DNA from: Streptomyces sp. NBC_01451
GTDB lineage: Bacteria > Actinomycetota > Actinomycetes > Streptomycetales > Streptomycetaceae
DNA: 64,000 bases
Assembly (NCBI RefSeq): GCF_036227485.1
Contig: NZ_CP109479.1
Coordinates: 8,494,001 to 8,558,000, forward strand
Direction: 5' to 3'
Shown here: in pieces, positions 36,310-46,463 of the stretch
Position numbering within the stretch: position 1 is the first letter of the stretch
Layout: each line of letters starts with the position of its first letter
Translations under genes and position numbers: made by a program
Notes under the pieces: model-generated
Database searches by the model: none
Seen by the model: the letters and a program-made list of their open reading frames with translations, nothing else
Told to the model about the DNA's origin: nothing

Positions 36310-38023
36310 GATCTCGCGTGCCGCGTACGCCGACCTGTTCGGCCCCACCACCGGCGACCGCATCCGGCTCGCCGACACCGACCTGCTGATCGAGATCGAG
36401 GAGGACCGCAGCGGCGGCCCCGGACTCGCCGGTGACGAGGCGGTGTTCGGCGGCGGCAAGGTCATCCGTGAATCCATGGGCCAGGCCCGCGCTACGCGCG
36501 CAGACGGCACCCCGGACACGGTCATCACAGGTGCGGTGATCGTCGACCACTGGGGCATCGTCAAGGCCGACATCGGCATCCGCGACGGCCGGATCACCGG
36601 CATCGGCAAGGCGGGCAACCCCGACACGATGGACGGGATCCACCCCGACCTGGTCATCGGTCCGGAGACCGAGATCATCGCGGGCAACGGCCGGATCGTG
36701 ACGGCGGGCGCCATCGACGCGCACGTCCACCTGATCTGCCCGCAGATCGCCGACGAGGCGCTCGCGTCCGGGGTCACGACGCTCGTCGGCGGCGGTACCG
36801 GCCCGGCCGAGGGCTCCAAGGCGACGACGGTCACCCCCGGCCCCTGGCACCTCGCCCGGATGCTGGAGGCGATGGAGCAGTACCCGCTCAACTTCGGCCT
36901 GCTCGGCAAGGGCAACACCGTCTCGCACGACGCGATGCTGTCCCAGATCCGCGGCGGCGCCCTCGGCCTGAAGATCCACGAGGACTGGGGCTCGACCCCG
37001 GCCGCCATCGACGCGGCCCTGACCGTCGCCGACCGCACGGGCATCCAGGTCGCCATCCACACGGACACCCTCAACGAGGCCGGCTTCGTCGCTGACACGC
37101 TCGCGGCCATCGCCGGCCGCGGCATCCACGCGTACCACACCGAGGGTGCGGGAGGCGGGCACGCGCCGGACATCATGTCGGTGGTCTCCGAGCCGCACGT
37201 CCTGCCGAGTTCGACCAACCCGACGCGGCCGTACACCGTCAACACCGCCGACGAACACCTCGACATGCTGATGGTCTGCCACCATCTGAACCCGGCGGTG
37301 CCGGAGGACCTGGCGTTCGCCGAGTCCCGGATCCGGCCGTCGACGATCGGTGCGGAGGACATCCTTCACGACCTCGGCGCGATCTCCATCATCTCGTCCG
37401 ACGCGCAGGCCATGGGCCGGGTCGGCGAGGTCATCATGCGGACCTGGCAGACGGCCCATGTGATGAAGCGGCGCCGGGGAGCCCTGCCGGGCGACGGCGG
37501 CGCCGACAACCATCGAGTACGTCGCTATGTCGCCAAGTACACGATCAACCCGGCCCTCGCACAGGGCCTCGCGCGGGAGATCGGCTCCGTGGAGAAGGGC
37601 AAGCTCGCCGACCTGGTCCTCTGGGAACCCGCCTTCTTCGGGGTCAAGCCGCATCTCGTCATCAAGGGCGGGCAGATCGCGTACGCGCAGATGGGCGACG
37701 CGAACGCCTCGATCCCGACCCCGCAGCCGATCCTGCCCCGGCCGATGTTCGGGGCGATCGGGCGCGCACCGGCGTCCAACTCGTTCAACTTCGTCGCCCA
37801 GTTGGCGATCGAGGACGGGCTGCCCGAACGGCTCAGGCTCGGCAAGCGGTTCGTCGCGATCGAGTCGACGCGTGCGGTGACCAAGGCCGACATGCGGGAG
37901 AACGACGCGCGACCGGACGTACGGATCAACCCCGACAGCTTCGCCGTGCACATCGACGGGGAGCTGGTCGAGGCCACTCCGGCCGCCGAACTGCCCATGG
38001 CGCAGCGGTACTTCCTCTTCTGA
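36302..38023 (+). CDS. ureC: Urease subunit alpha
   Basis: The 573-aa catalytic subunit. Nickel ligands are His141, His143, carbamylated Lys224 ([10 protein letters not shown]), His253, His279 and Asp367 (SSDAQAMG). The flap residues Cys326 and His327 (MVCHHLNP) are also present, offset by seven from Klebsiella numbering. Nothing essential is missing. ATG 36302 overlaps ureB by eight bases, so translation is coupled. Confidence 0.98.
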   Translation: MPEISRAAYADLFGPTTGDRIRLADTDLLIEIEEDRSGGPGLAGDEAVFGGGKVIRESMGQARATRADGTPDTVITGAVIVDHWGIVKADIGIRDGRITGIGKAGNPDTMDGIHPDLVIGPETEIIAGNGRIVTAGAIDAHVHLICPQIADEALASGVTTLVGGGTGPAEGSKATTVTPGPWHLARMLEAMEQYPLNFGLLGKGNTVSHDAMLSQIRGGALGLKIHEDWGSTPAAIDAALTVADRTGIQVAIHTDTLNEAGFVADTLAAIAGRGIHAYHTEGAGGGHAPDIMSVVSEPHVLPSSTNPTRPYTVNTADEHLDMLMVCHHLNPAVPEDLAFAESRIRPSTIGAEDILHDLGAISIISSDAQAMGRVGEVIMRTWQTAHVMKRRRGALPGDGGADNHRVRRYVAKYTINPALAQGLAREIGSVEKGKLADLVLWEPAFFGVKPHLVIKGGQIAYAQMGDANASIPTPQPILPRPMFGAIGRAPASNSFNFVAQLAIEDGLPERLRLGKRFVAIESTRAVTKADMRENDARPDVRINPDSFAVHIDGELVEATPAAELPMAQRYFLF

Positions 38024-38050
38024 TGAGGAGGAACTGATGGGGAGGTTCCG

Positions 38051-38716
38051 ATGAGCAGGGCAGCACTGCTCGTCCTGGCCGACGGCCGTTTTCCCGCCGG
38101 AGGGCACGCGCACTCCGGCGGGGCCGAGGCAGCCGTCAAGGCGGGGCGTGTCACCGGGGCCGCGAGCCTGGAGGAGTTCTGCCGGGGCCGGTTGCACACG
38201 ACGGGGCTGGTGTCGGCGGCGCTGGCCGCCGCTGCGGCCGGTGGCGTCGATCCGGTCGCGCTCGACAGCGCGGCGGACGCGCGGACGCCGTCACCGGCGT
38301 TGCGCGCCGCCGCACGGAAGCTGGGGCGGCAGTTGACGCGAGCCGCGCGGGCGACCTGGCCGTCGGCCGAACTCGACGCACTGGCACGGGAGTTCCCCAA
38401 GGGGGCGCATCAGCCGGTGGTCCTGGGGCTCGCTGCGCGGGCGGCGGGGCTGGGGCCGGAGGACGCGGCGTACTGCTCGGTGTACGAGTGCGTCAGCGGG
38501 CCTGCGACGGCGGTTGTGCGGTTGCTGAGCCTTGATCCGTTCGATGCGACGGGGGTGCTGGCGCGGTTGGCGCCGGAGTTGGATCGTGTGGTGGACCGGG
38601 CGGTGGAGGCGGCGGCCGGGGGTGAGGTGGACGCGTTGCCGGCGGCTTCTGCGCCGATGCTGGAGGTGAGTGCCGAGGGGCATGCGGGGTGGGCGGTGCG
38701 GTTGTTCGCGTCGTAA
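38051..38716 (+). CDS. ureF: Urease accessory protein UreF
   Basis: A 221-aa helical accessory protein that works with UreD and UreG in nickel delivery, acting as GTPase-gating factor. Family segments ALLVLADGRFPAGGHAHSGGAEAAV and LGPEDAAYCSVYECVSGPATAVVRLL are clear. GGGAGG is 7-8 bases before ATG 38051. The 3' third uses more G-ending codons than the upstream part but the frame is intact. A large repeat element follows. Confidence 0.95.
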   Translation: MSRAALLVLADGRFPAGGHAHSGGAEAAVKAGRVTGAASLEEFCRGRLHTTGLVSAALAAAAAGGVDPVALDSAADARTPSPALRAAARKLGRQLTRAARATWPSAELDALAREFPKGAHQPVVLGLAARAAGLGPEDAAYCSVYECVSGPATAVVRLLSLDPFDATGVLARLAPELDRVVDRAVEAAAGGEVDALPAASAPMLEVSAEGHAGWAVRLFAS

Positions 38717-38723
38717 GGGTTTC

Positions 38724-38909
38724 TCGCCCCCGCCGTCCCTACCCGTCCCGTATCGGGGGCGCTGCCCCCGAACTTCCGCTCCTCAAACGCCGGAGGGGCT
38801 GGATTTCAGCCTGTCCGGCGTTTGAGGACGAGGCCTCTTCAGGGCCGAAAGCGGGGGTCTGGGGGCGGCAGCCCCCAGGAACGGGACGGGTAGGGGCGGC
38901 GGGGGGCGA
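38724..38909. repeat. Compound inverted-repeat element inside the urease operon
   Basis: Outer arms 38724-38749 and 38883-38909 are near-perfect complements. Inside lie GGGGGC-gct-GCCCCC (about 38755-38769) and a 13-bp hairpin, CTCAAACGCCGGA (38782-38794) with TCCGGCGTTTGAG (38814-38826). The CTCAAACGCCGGA hairpin type is, to my knowledge, scattered in Streptomyces genomes. It looks like a MITE-like insertion between ureF and ureG. Confidence 0.8.
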
Positions 38910-38977
38910 AGAAGGGACCGAGCAGTCGCCTCGGGTACGCCACAGCACACAGAGACCAGGAATCGGAGCCGTATCTC

Positions 38978-39654
<677 letters not shown>

Positions 39655-39658
<4 letters not shown>

Positions 39659-40425
39659 CCACCGGCGTACGGGCCACCGCCCGGATCGTCGCCCGGGCGG
39701 ACGGCCGGGGCGGTACCGCCCTGCCGGTGCTCGACGGTGACGGCCCGCTGGCACTGCGCCGTATCCGCGCACACGGCGACGAGGCCCGCGTCATGCTGGT
39801 CGGCGCCATGAGCGGCCCCCTCGGTGGTGACCACTTCACCGTCGAGGCGGAGGTGGCTCAGGGCGCCCGGCTGCATCTGGCGTCCGCCGCGGCCACCATC
39901 GCGCTGCCGGGCCAGGCGAAGGGCGAGGCCCGCTACGACGTCCGGATCGCTGTCGCCGACGGCGGTGAACTCCGCTGGCTGCCCGAGCAGTTGATCTGCG
40001 CCCAGGGCAGCGAGCTGTACGTCGCCACGCGTGTCGACCTCGCGCCGGGCGCCCGGCTCGTGTTCCGTGAGGAGCAGGTGCTCGGGCGCTCCGGTGAGGA
40101 ACCCGGACGGCTCGGCAGCCGGCTCACGGTGCGGGTCGGGGGGCGCGTCCTCCTCGACCAGGAGCTGTCCTGCGGTCCCGGAGCGCCGGGCGGCTGGGAC
40201 GGGCCCGCCGTACTGGCAGGACATCGCGCCCTCGGTCAACTCGTCGTCGTACGGCCGGAGTTCGCGGACGCGCCGATCGAGTCCCGGCTGTTGGGGGAGG
40301 GTGCCGCGCTCATGCCGCTCGCCGGGCCCGCCGCGCTGGTGACCGCGGTCGCGCCCGACGCGCTGCGGCTGCGCCGGGTGCTGGACGAGGCGCTGGCGGC
40401 CCTGGAACCGTCCCGTATCGGCTGA
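39655..40425 (+). CDS. ureD: Urease accessory protein UreD
   Basis: A 256-aa UreD/UreH scaffold that binds apo-urease and recruits UreF and UreG. Typical parts are [43 protein letters not shown], the [30 protein letters not shown] block and [12 protein letters not shown] 39655 overlaps the ureG stop (ATGA). Last urease gene; no ureE follows. Confidence 0.95.
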
Positions 40426-40620
40426 TCGCCCGGCAGGTCCGGCACGTCCGCCGGTCACGCCAAATCCACACACCGCACTGAATGTCCGCTGAGCGTAACT
40501 CTCTTCACCGTTTATCGGATTGGTAAAGAACGCCGTCCACCCCCTGTTCACAGGTCCTGCACAGCGGCGAGGATCGGGCCCGTCACCGACCGAGAGCAAC
40601 TACGTACGGGGAGGTCCCAC

Positions 40621-42216
40621 TTGAGAGGCACGCGACCGACGAAACGAGCCGCCGCGCTCGGTTCAGCCGGAGCACTTGTCACGGCGACCCTGATAGCCGG
40701 CGCCGTCGCGGCGCCATCGGCCAGCGCGGACGCCCGCCACGGCCAGGACCGTGAGACGCGCGGCGCGGCCGTCGCCGCCGCACGGGCCGCGAAGGCGGGC
40801 ATCGACTGGCAGGACTGCGCGGCCGACTGGGGCCTGGAGAAGCCGATCCAGTGCGGCTGGGTCACGGTGCCGCTCGACTACGCGAAGCCGTACGGCAAGC
40901 AGATCAAGCTCGCCGTCGACCGAATCGGCAGCACGGGGACACAGGACGAGCGGCAGGGCGCGCTCGTCTACAACCCGGGTGGGCCGGGCGGCTCCGGGCT
41001 GCGCTTCCCGCGCCGGGTCACGACGAAGAACCCGCTGTGGACCAACGTGTCGAAGGCGTACGACTTCGTGGGCTTCGACCCGCGCGGAGTCGGCCACTCG
41101 GCGCCCATCTCCTGTGTCGACCCGCAGGAGTTCGTGAAGGCCCCGAAGCCCGACCCGGTGCCGGACTCGGAGGCGGACAAGCGCGCCCAGCGCAAGTCGG
41201 CCCGCGAGTACGCCGAGGGCTGCTACGAGCGCAGCGGCGAGATGCTGCCGTACATGACCACGCCGAACACCGTGCGCGACCTGGACGTCATCCGTGCCGC
41301 GCTGGGGGAGAAGAAGCTCAACTTCCTCGGAGTGTCGTACGGGACGTACATCGCGGCCGTCTACGGCACGCTCTACCCGGGGCACGTCCGCCGCATGATC
41401 GCCGACAGCGTCGTCAACCCGTCGCGCGAGAAGATCTGGTACGAGGCAAACCTCGACCAGGACGTCGCCTTCGAGATGCGCTGGAACGACTGGCAGGACT
41501 GGGTCGCCAAGAACGACGCCGTCTTCCACCTCGGTACCACGCGGGCCCAGGTGCAGGCGAAGTGGCTGGAGTTGCGGGCCACCGCGAAGAAGAACCCGAT
41601 CGGCGGGCTCGTCGGACCGGCCGAACTGATCGGATTCTTCCAGGGCGCCCCGTACTACGACTCGTCGTGGATTCCGGTCGCCACCGTGTTCAGCAAGTAC
41701 TTCGCGGGTGACACCCAGGCGCTCGTCGACGCGGCGGCCCCCGACCTCACGGACACCGCGGGCAACGCGACCTCCGAGAACGGCAACGCCGTCTACACGG
41801 CCGTCGAGTGCACCGACGCCAAGTGGCCCACCAGCTGGAAGAAGTGGGACCGCGACAATACCCGGCTGCACAAGGACTACCCGTTCCTGACCTGGGCCAA
41901 CGCCTGGATGAACCTGCCGTGCGCGACCTGGCCGGTCAAGCAGCAGACCCCGGTGAACGTGAAGTCCGGCAAGGGCCTGCCGCCGGTGCTGATCGTGCAG
42001 TCCGAGCGTGACGCGGCCACCCCGTACGAGGGCGGCGTCGAACTGCACAAGCGCTTCAAGGGTTCCCGTCTGATCACCGAGAAGGACGCGGGCTCCCACG
42101 GCGTGACCGGGCTCGTCAACCCGTGCATCAACGCCCGGGTCGACACCTACCTGCTCACCGGCAAGGTGGACGCGGCGGACGTGACCTGCACCCCGCACGC
42201 CACACCGAAGCCGTAA
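40621..42216 (+). CDS. tap: Secreted tripeptidyl aminopeptidase (S33)
   Basis: A 531-aa exported alpha/beta hydrolase that removes N-terminal tripeptides. The signal peptide ends near APSASA (about residue 37). The oxyanion region is YNPGGPGGSGL, the nucleophile is Ser239 in GVSYGTYIAA, with Asp in QSERDAATP and His in DAGSHGV. The C-terminal TAP-like domain is present. TTG 40621 is the start, since GGGGAGG lies eight bases upstream and no ATG/GTG is suitable. Neighbouring the urease operon, as I recall for S. coelicolor tap. Confidence 0.92.
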   Translation: MRGTRPTKRAAALGSAGALVTATLIAGAVAAPSASADARHGQDRETRGAAVAAARAAKAGIDWQDCAADWGLEKPIQCGWVTVPLDYAKPYGKQIKLAVDRIGSTGTQDERQGALVYNPGGPGGSGLRFPRRVTTKNPLWTNVSKAYDFVGFDPRGVGHSAPISCVDPQEFVKAPKPDPVPDSEADKRAQRKSAREYAEGCYERSGEMLPYMTTPNTVRDLDVIRAALGEKKLNFLGVSYGTYIAAVYGTLYPGHVRRMIADSVVNPSREKIWYEANLDQDVAFEMRWNDWQDWVAKNDAVFHLGTTRAQVQAKWLELRATAKKNPIGGLVGPAELIGFFQGAPYYDSSWIPVATVFSKYFAGDTQALVDAAAPDLTDTAGNATSENGNAVYTAVECTDAKWPTSWKKWDRDNTRLHKDYPFLTWANAWMNLPCATWPVKQQTPVNVKSGKGLPPVLIVQSERDAATPYEGGVELHKRFKGSRLITEKDAGSHGVTGLVNPCINARVDTYLLTGKVDAADVTCTPHATPKP

Positions 42217-42258
42217 CCGCAGCCGCAGCTCGTAGCGGTCGGTCGTGGTACGAGGTGA

Positions 42259-42288
42259 GGGGCGGCCGGAGAATTCTCCGGCCGCCCC
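42259..42288. terminator. 30-bp perfect palindrome
   Basis: GGGGCGGCCGGAGAA followed directly by its complement, a 15-bp perfect palindrome centred on GAATTC, between the convergent tap and epimerase genes. It should end both transcripts. Confidence 0.8.
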
Positions 42289-42294
42289 TTCCCG

Positions 42295-43317
42295 TCACGC
42301 GGGCCAGGCGTCCTCCGCCGCGTAGTCGAAGAGGTCGCCGTACGTCTCGTACATCTTGGGATACGCCTCCCGCCAGTCCCGCCCGGCCAGCCGCCCCTCG
42401 ATCCAGGCGACGGTCTCCGGCAGGCTCTCCGCGTACGTGACGACGGGCCGGTAGCCCAACTCCCGTTCGGCGGCGGACATGTCGCACACCACGGGCACCG
42501 GGGTCGACCACGGGGTGTCGCCCACGCCGGGTACCGGGGGCGGACCGTCCACCAGGACGTTCTCGACCTCGACCCCCATCACGGCGTCGATCGCCCCGGC
42601 GATCTCCACCACCGTGGGCGCCTCGGGATCGACGGCGTTCAGTACCCGGGCACCCGGCCGCGCGGCGGCCAGCCGGATCAGCTCGGCGATGTTGTGCACG
42701 CCCGCCGGATGGAATCGGCTCCCGCCGCCGTACGCGAGGACCCGCCGACGCCGCCCGTCCAGGTTGCGCTTGACGAAGTACAGCTCGCGCGGAGTGCGGC
42801 AGTACGGCCCGTGGATCGCGCCCGCCCGCAGCAGCGTGGCCGGCAGCTGGTCGCCGACGGCGAGGAGTTCGTGTTCGAGGCCCGCCTTCCGGGTGCTGTA
42901 CGAACTCTCGCCCGGCCGGACCGTGCGCTGGTCCTCGGGGATCGGCACCGGGTACCGGGGGAAGCCGTCGGGCTCCTCCTGCGTGTCGAAGTTCCGACCC
43001 TTGTCGTCCTCGTACACGGACACGCTGGAGATCACCACCGCCGACCCGACCCGCCCGGCGAGACCGGCCAGCTGCCGGGCGTGCTCGGGCCCGTAGGCCA
43101 CCATGTCCACCAGGACGTCGCACCCGTCGCCCACGGCAGCCGCGAGCGCCGTGTCGTCGGCCCGGTCCGCTGCCGTGACCCGCACCTCGTCCGGCCAGGT
43201 CCCGTCCCGGCCGCCGCCCCGCGAGACGGCGGTCACCTCCCACCCGTCGCGGGCGAGCGCCCCCACGGCCACCCGCCCGATCTGCCCGGTCGCCCCGATC
43301 ACCACAGCTCGTCTCAT
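42295..43317 (-). CDS. NAD-dependent epimerase/dehydratase-family reductase
   Basis: A 340-aa short-chain dehydrogenase-like protein with a Rossmann motif at the start (VVIGATGQIGRVAVGALARDGWEV) and ISSVSVYEDDKGR as the catalytic-Ser strand; Tyr/Lys are in SSYSTRKAGLE (Y-x3-K spacing). It probably acts on a nucleotide sugar, flavonoid-like or sugar substrate; the substrate cannot be read. ATG 43317; no operon partner within reach. Confidence 0.8.
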   Translation of the reverse strand: MRRAVVIGATGQIGRVAVGALARDGWEVTAVSRGGGRDGTWPDEVRVTAADRADDTALAAAVGDGCDVLVDMVAYGPEHARQLAGLAGRVGSAVVISSVSVYEDDKGRNFDTQEEPDGFPRYPVPIPEDQRTVRPGESSYSTRKAGLEHELLAVGDQLPATLLRAGAIHGPYCRTPRELYFVKRNLDGRRRRVLAYGGGSRFHPAGVHNIAELIRLAAARPGARVLNAVDPEAPTVVEIAGAIDAVMGVEVENVLVDGPPPVPGVGDTPWSTPVPVVCDMSAAERELGYRPVVTYAESLPETVAWIEGRLAGRDWREAYPKMYETYGDLFDYAAEDAWPA

Positions 43318-43424
43318 GGAGTGACGGTATCCGCCGCCGCCGACCGGACCGCTGCGGATCTGCCGTCAGCAGATCGCCCGCGCCGGCCGACGACACACGT
43401 CAACCGCGGGCCGTGAAGGCACGG

Positions 43425-44174
43425 TCAACTGAGCGGCATGCGCGGGAACTTGCGCTCCCGCCGCTCCTTGTCCGCCTTCTTCTCGGCGGCCTTCCGCTCG
43501 GCCTCCTCCTTCTTGGCGACGGCCGCGTACTGGTCGACGTACTCCTGCCCGGAGAGGTCGAGGATGGCGTACATGATCTCGTCGGTGATGGCCCGCAGCA
43601 CCGCCTTCTCGTCCTCCATCCCGAGGTAGCGGGAGAAGTCGAGGGGCTTGCCGAAGCGGATCGCCACCGGATGGACGTTCGGGATGACCTTGCCCGGCGG
43701 CTGCGCCTCGAAGGTGCCGATCATCGCGCAGGGAATGACGGGCACCTGGGCCTTGAGAGCCATGACGGCGACCCCGACCTTGCCCTTGTACAGCCTTCCG
43801 TCGTGCGACCGGGTGCCCTCCGGATAGATACCGAGCAGCTCGTCCTTCCGCAGCACCCCCAGCCCTTCACGGATCGCTGCCTGCCCCGCCTCCTTGCCGG
43901 ACCTGTCCACCGGAATCTGCCCGGCACTGCGGAAGAAGTAGGCGGTCAGCCGCCCCTTGACCCCCGGCCCCGTGAAGTACTCGGCCTTCGCGAGGAAGGT
44001 GATGCGGCGCTTGAGGATCGCGGGCATCAGGAAGTGGTCCGAGAACGACAGATGATTGCCGGCCACGATCGCGGCGCCCGACGACGGTACGTGCTCAAGC
44101 CCTTCGATCCGGGGCCTGAAGACAAGTCTCAGCAGTGGACCGAGCAACACGTACTTGAGCACGTAATAGAACAC
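43425..44174 (-). CDS. 1-acyl-sn-glycerol-3-phosphate acyltransferase (PlsC family)
   Basis: A 249-aa membrane-associated acyltransferase for phosphatidic-acid formation. Motif I is NHLSFSDHF, motif II in GQIPVDRSG, motif III IYPEGTRS and motif IV VPVIPCAMIG. A Lys/Glu/Arg-rich coiled tail (about 222-245) is unusual and may bind membrane or partners. GTG 44174 follows AGAGGAG. The gene stands alone between two minus-strand units. Confidence 0.9.
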   Translation of the reverse strand: MFYYVLKYVLLGPLLRLVFRPRIEGLEHVPSSGAAIVAGNHLSFSDHFLMPAILKRRITFLAKAEYFTGPGVKGRLTAYFFRSAGQIPVDRSGKEAGQAAIREGLGVLRKDELLGIYPEGTRSHDGRLYKGKVGVAVMALKAQVPVIPCAMIGTFEAQPPGKVIPNVHPVAIRFGKPLDFSRYLGMEDEKAVLRAITDEIMYAILDLSGQEYVDQYAAVAKKEEAERKAAEKKADKERRERKFPRMPLS

Positions 44175-44233
44175 TCCGGCGCTCCTCTGTTCCCCTGAAG
44201 GCGATCAGTCTAGGCGCGGCCGTCGTCGGACGT

Positions 44234-44246
44234 CACCCTTCGGGTG
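44234..44246 (-). terminator. Small hairpin after rocD
   Basis: CACCC-ttc-GGGTG, five pairs with a three-base loop, 28 bases beyond the rocD stop. Modest in size; it also lies near the plsC promoter. Confidence 0.4.
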
Positions 44247-44273
44247 TCACGCTCTGTCGTCACTTGGCCTGTA

Positions 44274-45512
44274 TCAGGCCCCCTGCGTCAGTACCTCCTC
44301 CAGAACACCGAGAGCCGTCTCCAGTTCCTCCCCGGTGACCGTCAGCGGCGGTGCCAGCCGGATGGTCGATCCGTGGGTGTCCTTGACCAGAATGCCCTTC
44401 CGCATCAGGCGCTCGCTGATCTCCCGTCCGGTCCCGATGGCCGGGTCGACGTCGACCCCCGCCCACAGCCCCCGCGACCGGAAGCCGACGACGCCCTTGC
44501 CGACCAGGCCGGTCAGTCCGGCGCGCAGGACGACGCCCAACTCGGCCGCCCTGCGCTGGAATTCGCCGGTCTCCAGCAGCTCGACCACGGCCTGGCCGAC
44601 CGCCGCGGCCAGCGGGTTGCCGCCGAACGTCGAGCCGTGTTCGCCGGGCCGCAGCACCCCGAGGACGTCCCGGCGTGCGACGACCGCCGACACCGGCACG
44701 ATGCCGCCGCCCAGGGCCTTGCCGAGGAGCACCATGTCGGGCACGACGCCCTCGTGGTCCACCGCCAGCGTGCGGCCGGTGCGGCCCAGGCCCGACTGGA
44801 TCTCGTCCGCGACGAACAGGCAGCCCTTGCGGCGTGTCAGTTCGCGGACGCCGGTCAGATAGCCGTCGTCCGGGATCAGGACGCCCGCCTCGCCCTGGAT
44901 GGGCTCAAGGAGGACCGCCGCCGTCGTCTCGTCGATCGCCTCCTCCAGCGCCGCCAGGTCGTTGTAGGGCATGATCCGGAAGCCCGGGGTGAACGGGCCG
45001 AAGCCCGCCCGGGCCGTCTCGTCGGTCGAGAAGCTGACGATCGTCGTCGTACGGCCGTGGAAGTTGTCCGCCGCCACCACGATCGTCGCCCGGTCGGCGG
45101 GGACGCCCTTCACGTCGTACGCCCATTTGCGGGCCACCTTGATGGCGCTCTCGACGGCCTCCGCGCCGGTGTTCATCGGCAGGACCATCTCCTGGCCGGT
45201 CAACTCGGCCAGGGAGGTGGCGAACCGGGCGAGACGGTCGTTGTGGAAGGCACGGGAGGTGAGGGTGAGGCGGTCCAGCTGGCGGTGGGCCGCCTCGATC
45301 AGCGCCGGGTGACGGTGGCCGAAGTTGAGGGCCGAGTAGCCGGCCAGCATGTCCAGGTAGCGGCGGCCCTCGACGTCCTCGACCCAGGCGCCCTGCGCGC
45401 GTGCCACGACCACGGGAAGCGGGTGGTAGTTGTGCGCGAGGACCGGTTCCTCGGCGCGGATCAGCTCGGCGGAGGTGTGCGTGCCCGTGTCTGTGCTCGT
45501 CGGTGCGGTCAT
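44274..45512 (-). CDS. rocD: Ornithine aminotransferase
   Basis: A 412-aa PLP class III aminotransferase converting ornithine plus 2-oxoglutarate to glutamate semialdehyde. Seen: MNTGAEAVESAIKVARKW, DNFHGRTTT, LEPIQGEAGV, VADEIQSGLGRTG and the PLP lysine in LLGKALGGGIVP. ATG 45512 has AGGAGATC upstream and overlaps the DDAH-like gene stop by four bases, so the pair is co-translated. It feeds arginine/ornithine nitrogen and carbon to glutamate and proline. Confidence 0.93.
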   Translation of the reverse strand: MTAPTSTDTGTHTSAELIRAEEPVLAHNYHPLPVVVARAQGAWVEDVEGRRYLDMLAGYSALNFGHRHPALIEAAHRQLDRLTLTSRAFHNDRLARFATSLAELTGQEMVLPMNTGAEAVESAIKVARKWAYDVKGVPADRATIVVAADNFHGRTTTIVSFSTDETARAGFGPFTPGFRIMPYNDLAALEEAIDETTAAVLLEPIQGEAGVLIPDDGYLTGVRELTRRKGCLFVADEIQSGLGRTGRTLAVDHEGVVPDMVLLGKALGGGIVPVSAVVARRDVLGVLRPGEHGSTFGGNPLAAAVGQAVVELLETGEFQRRAAELGVVLRAGLTGLVGKGVVGFRSRGLWAGVDVDPAIGTGREISERLMRKGILVKDTHGSTIRLAPPLTVTGEELETALGVLEEVLTQGA

Positions 45513-46339
45513 GAGCGGATCTCCTGTGTGCAGCACTTGATGCCGCCGCCGGCCTTGCGGAACTCCGACAGGTCGACGGGGACGGGAAGGTAGCCGTGGC
45601 GCGTCAGTTCTGCGGCGAGGGCCGTGGCGCCCGGGTCGATGAAGACGCGGTGGCCGTCCGAGACCGAGTTCAGCCCGAACGTCATCGCGTCCTCGCGGGT
45701 CGCGACGACCGCGTCCGGGTACAGCCGCGCCAGCACCTCGCGGCTGCCCGGCGAGAACGCGTCCGGGTAGTACGCGATGTTCCCGTCGTGGCTGTCGTCG
45801 CCCTCGTCGAGGACGAACAGTGCCGTGTCCAGGTGGTAGAAGTACGGGTCCGTCAGCTTGAGGCCGATCACCGGGACACCGAAGTACTCCTGCACCTCGT
45901 GATGGGCCTCGCGGGTCGTACGGAAGCCCGTGCCCGCCAGGATCCAGCGGCCGGCCGGGACCAGGTCGCCCTCGCCCTCGCACACCGACTCGGGGCGGTA
46001 CACGTCGAAGCCCGCCGACTTGAACCACGTCTCGTAGGCGGTCGACTCGGGGCGGCGCTCGGGGGAGTGGAAGGAGGAGCCGAAGACACGGCCGTCGACG
46101 ACGACCGCCGAGTTCGCGGCGAACACCATGTCGGGCAGGCCGGCGACCGGTTCCACGGTGTCCACGGTGTGGCCATGGGCGCGGTAGGCGCTGATCAGGG
46201 AGCGCCACTGCTCCTGGGCCAGATCCACGTCCACCCTGGTGTCGGGGTTCATCCAGGGGTTGATCGCGTACTGCACGGCGAAATGTCTGGGTTCACAGAC
46301 GAGAAAGCGCCGGGGGCGCGGCACACGGCTTTCGGGCAC
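45509..46339 (-). CDS. DDAH-like guanidino-modifying hydrolase
   Basis: A 276-aa amidinotransferase-fold hydrolase. FAVQYAINPWMNP, VFAANSAVVVDG, DLVPAGRWILAGTGFRT, the His in FYHLDTALFVLDEG and the catalytic Cys269 (GGGIKCCTQEI) are as expected in DDAH/arginine-hydrolase enzymes. It could release citrulline or ornithine from arginine or methylated arginines; pairing with rocD favours an arginine-to-ornithine route. GTG 46339 follows GGAGG by about ten bases; the further frame upstream lacks homology. Confidence 0.85.
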   Translation of the reverse strand: MPESRVPRPRRFLVCEPRHFAVQYAINPWMNPDTRVDVDLAQEQWRSLISAYRAHGHTVDTVEPVAGLPDMVFAANSAVVVDGRVFGSSFHSPERRPESTAYETWFKSAGFDVYRPESVCEGEGDLVPAGRWILAGTGFRTTREAHHEVQEYFGVPVIGLKLTDPYFYHLDTALFVLDEGDDSHDGNIAYYPDAFSPGSREVLARLYPDAVVATREDAMTFGLNSVSDGHRVFIDPGATALAAELTRHGYLPVPVDLSEFRKAGGGIKCCTQEIRS

Positions 46340-46436
46340 AGAGGGGTTCCTCCGCTTCCTGCAATGTTCCAGTGGGATGCACACCACGGTAGGAACTGAG
46401 CCCTGCGCCCGACAAGCGACAACGATTGCGTGTCCG

Positions 46437-46451
46437 CGCAGGAATCCTGCG
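46437..46451. promoter_or_regulatory. 15-bp palindrome, Lrp operator candidate
   Basis: CGCAGGA-a-TCCTGCG, perfect, about 98 bases upstream of the DDAH-like gene start and 13 bases beyond the end of the lrp gene. GACA and TGTC elements lie next to it (46411-46434). It is the best candidate for control of the arginine/ornithine pair by the neighbouring Lrp protein. Confidence 0.55.
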
Positions 46452-46463
46452 TCTTTGGCCACC

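Noticed and set aside
36179..38197. Long minus-strand frame opposite ureC
   Set aside because: UreC is complete with all nickel ligands on the plus strand; the reverse frame has no family features.
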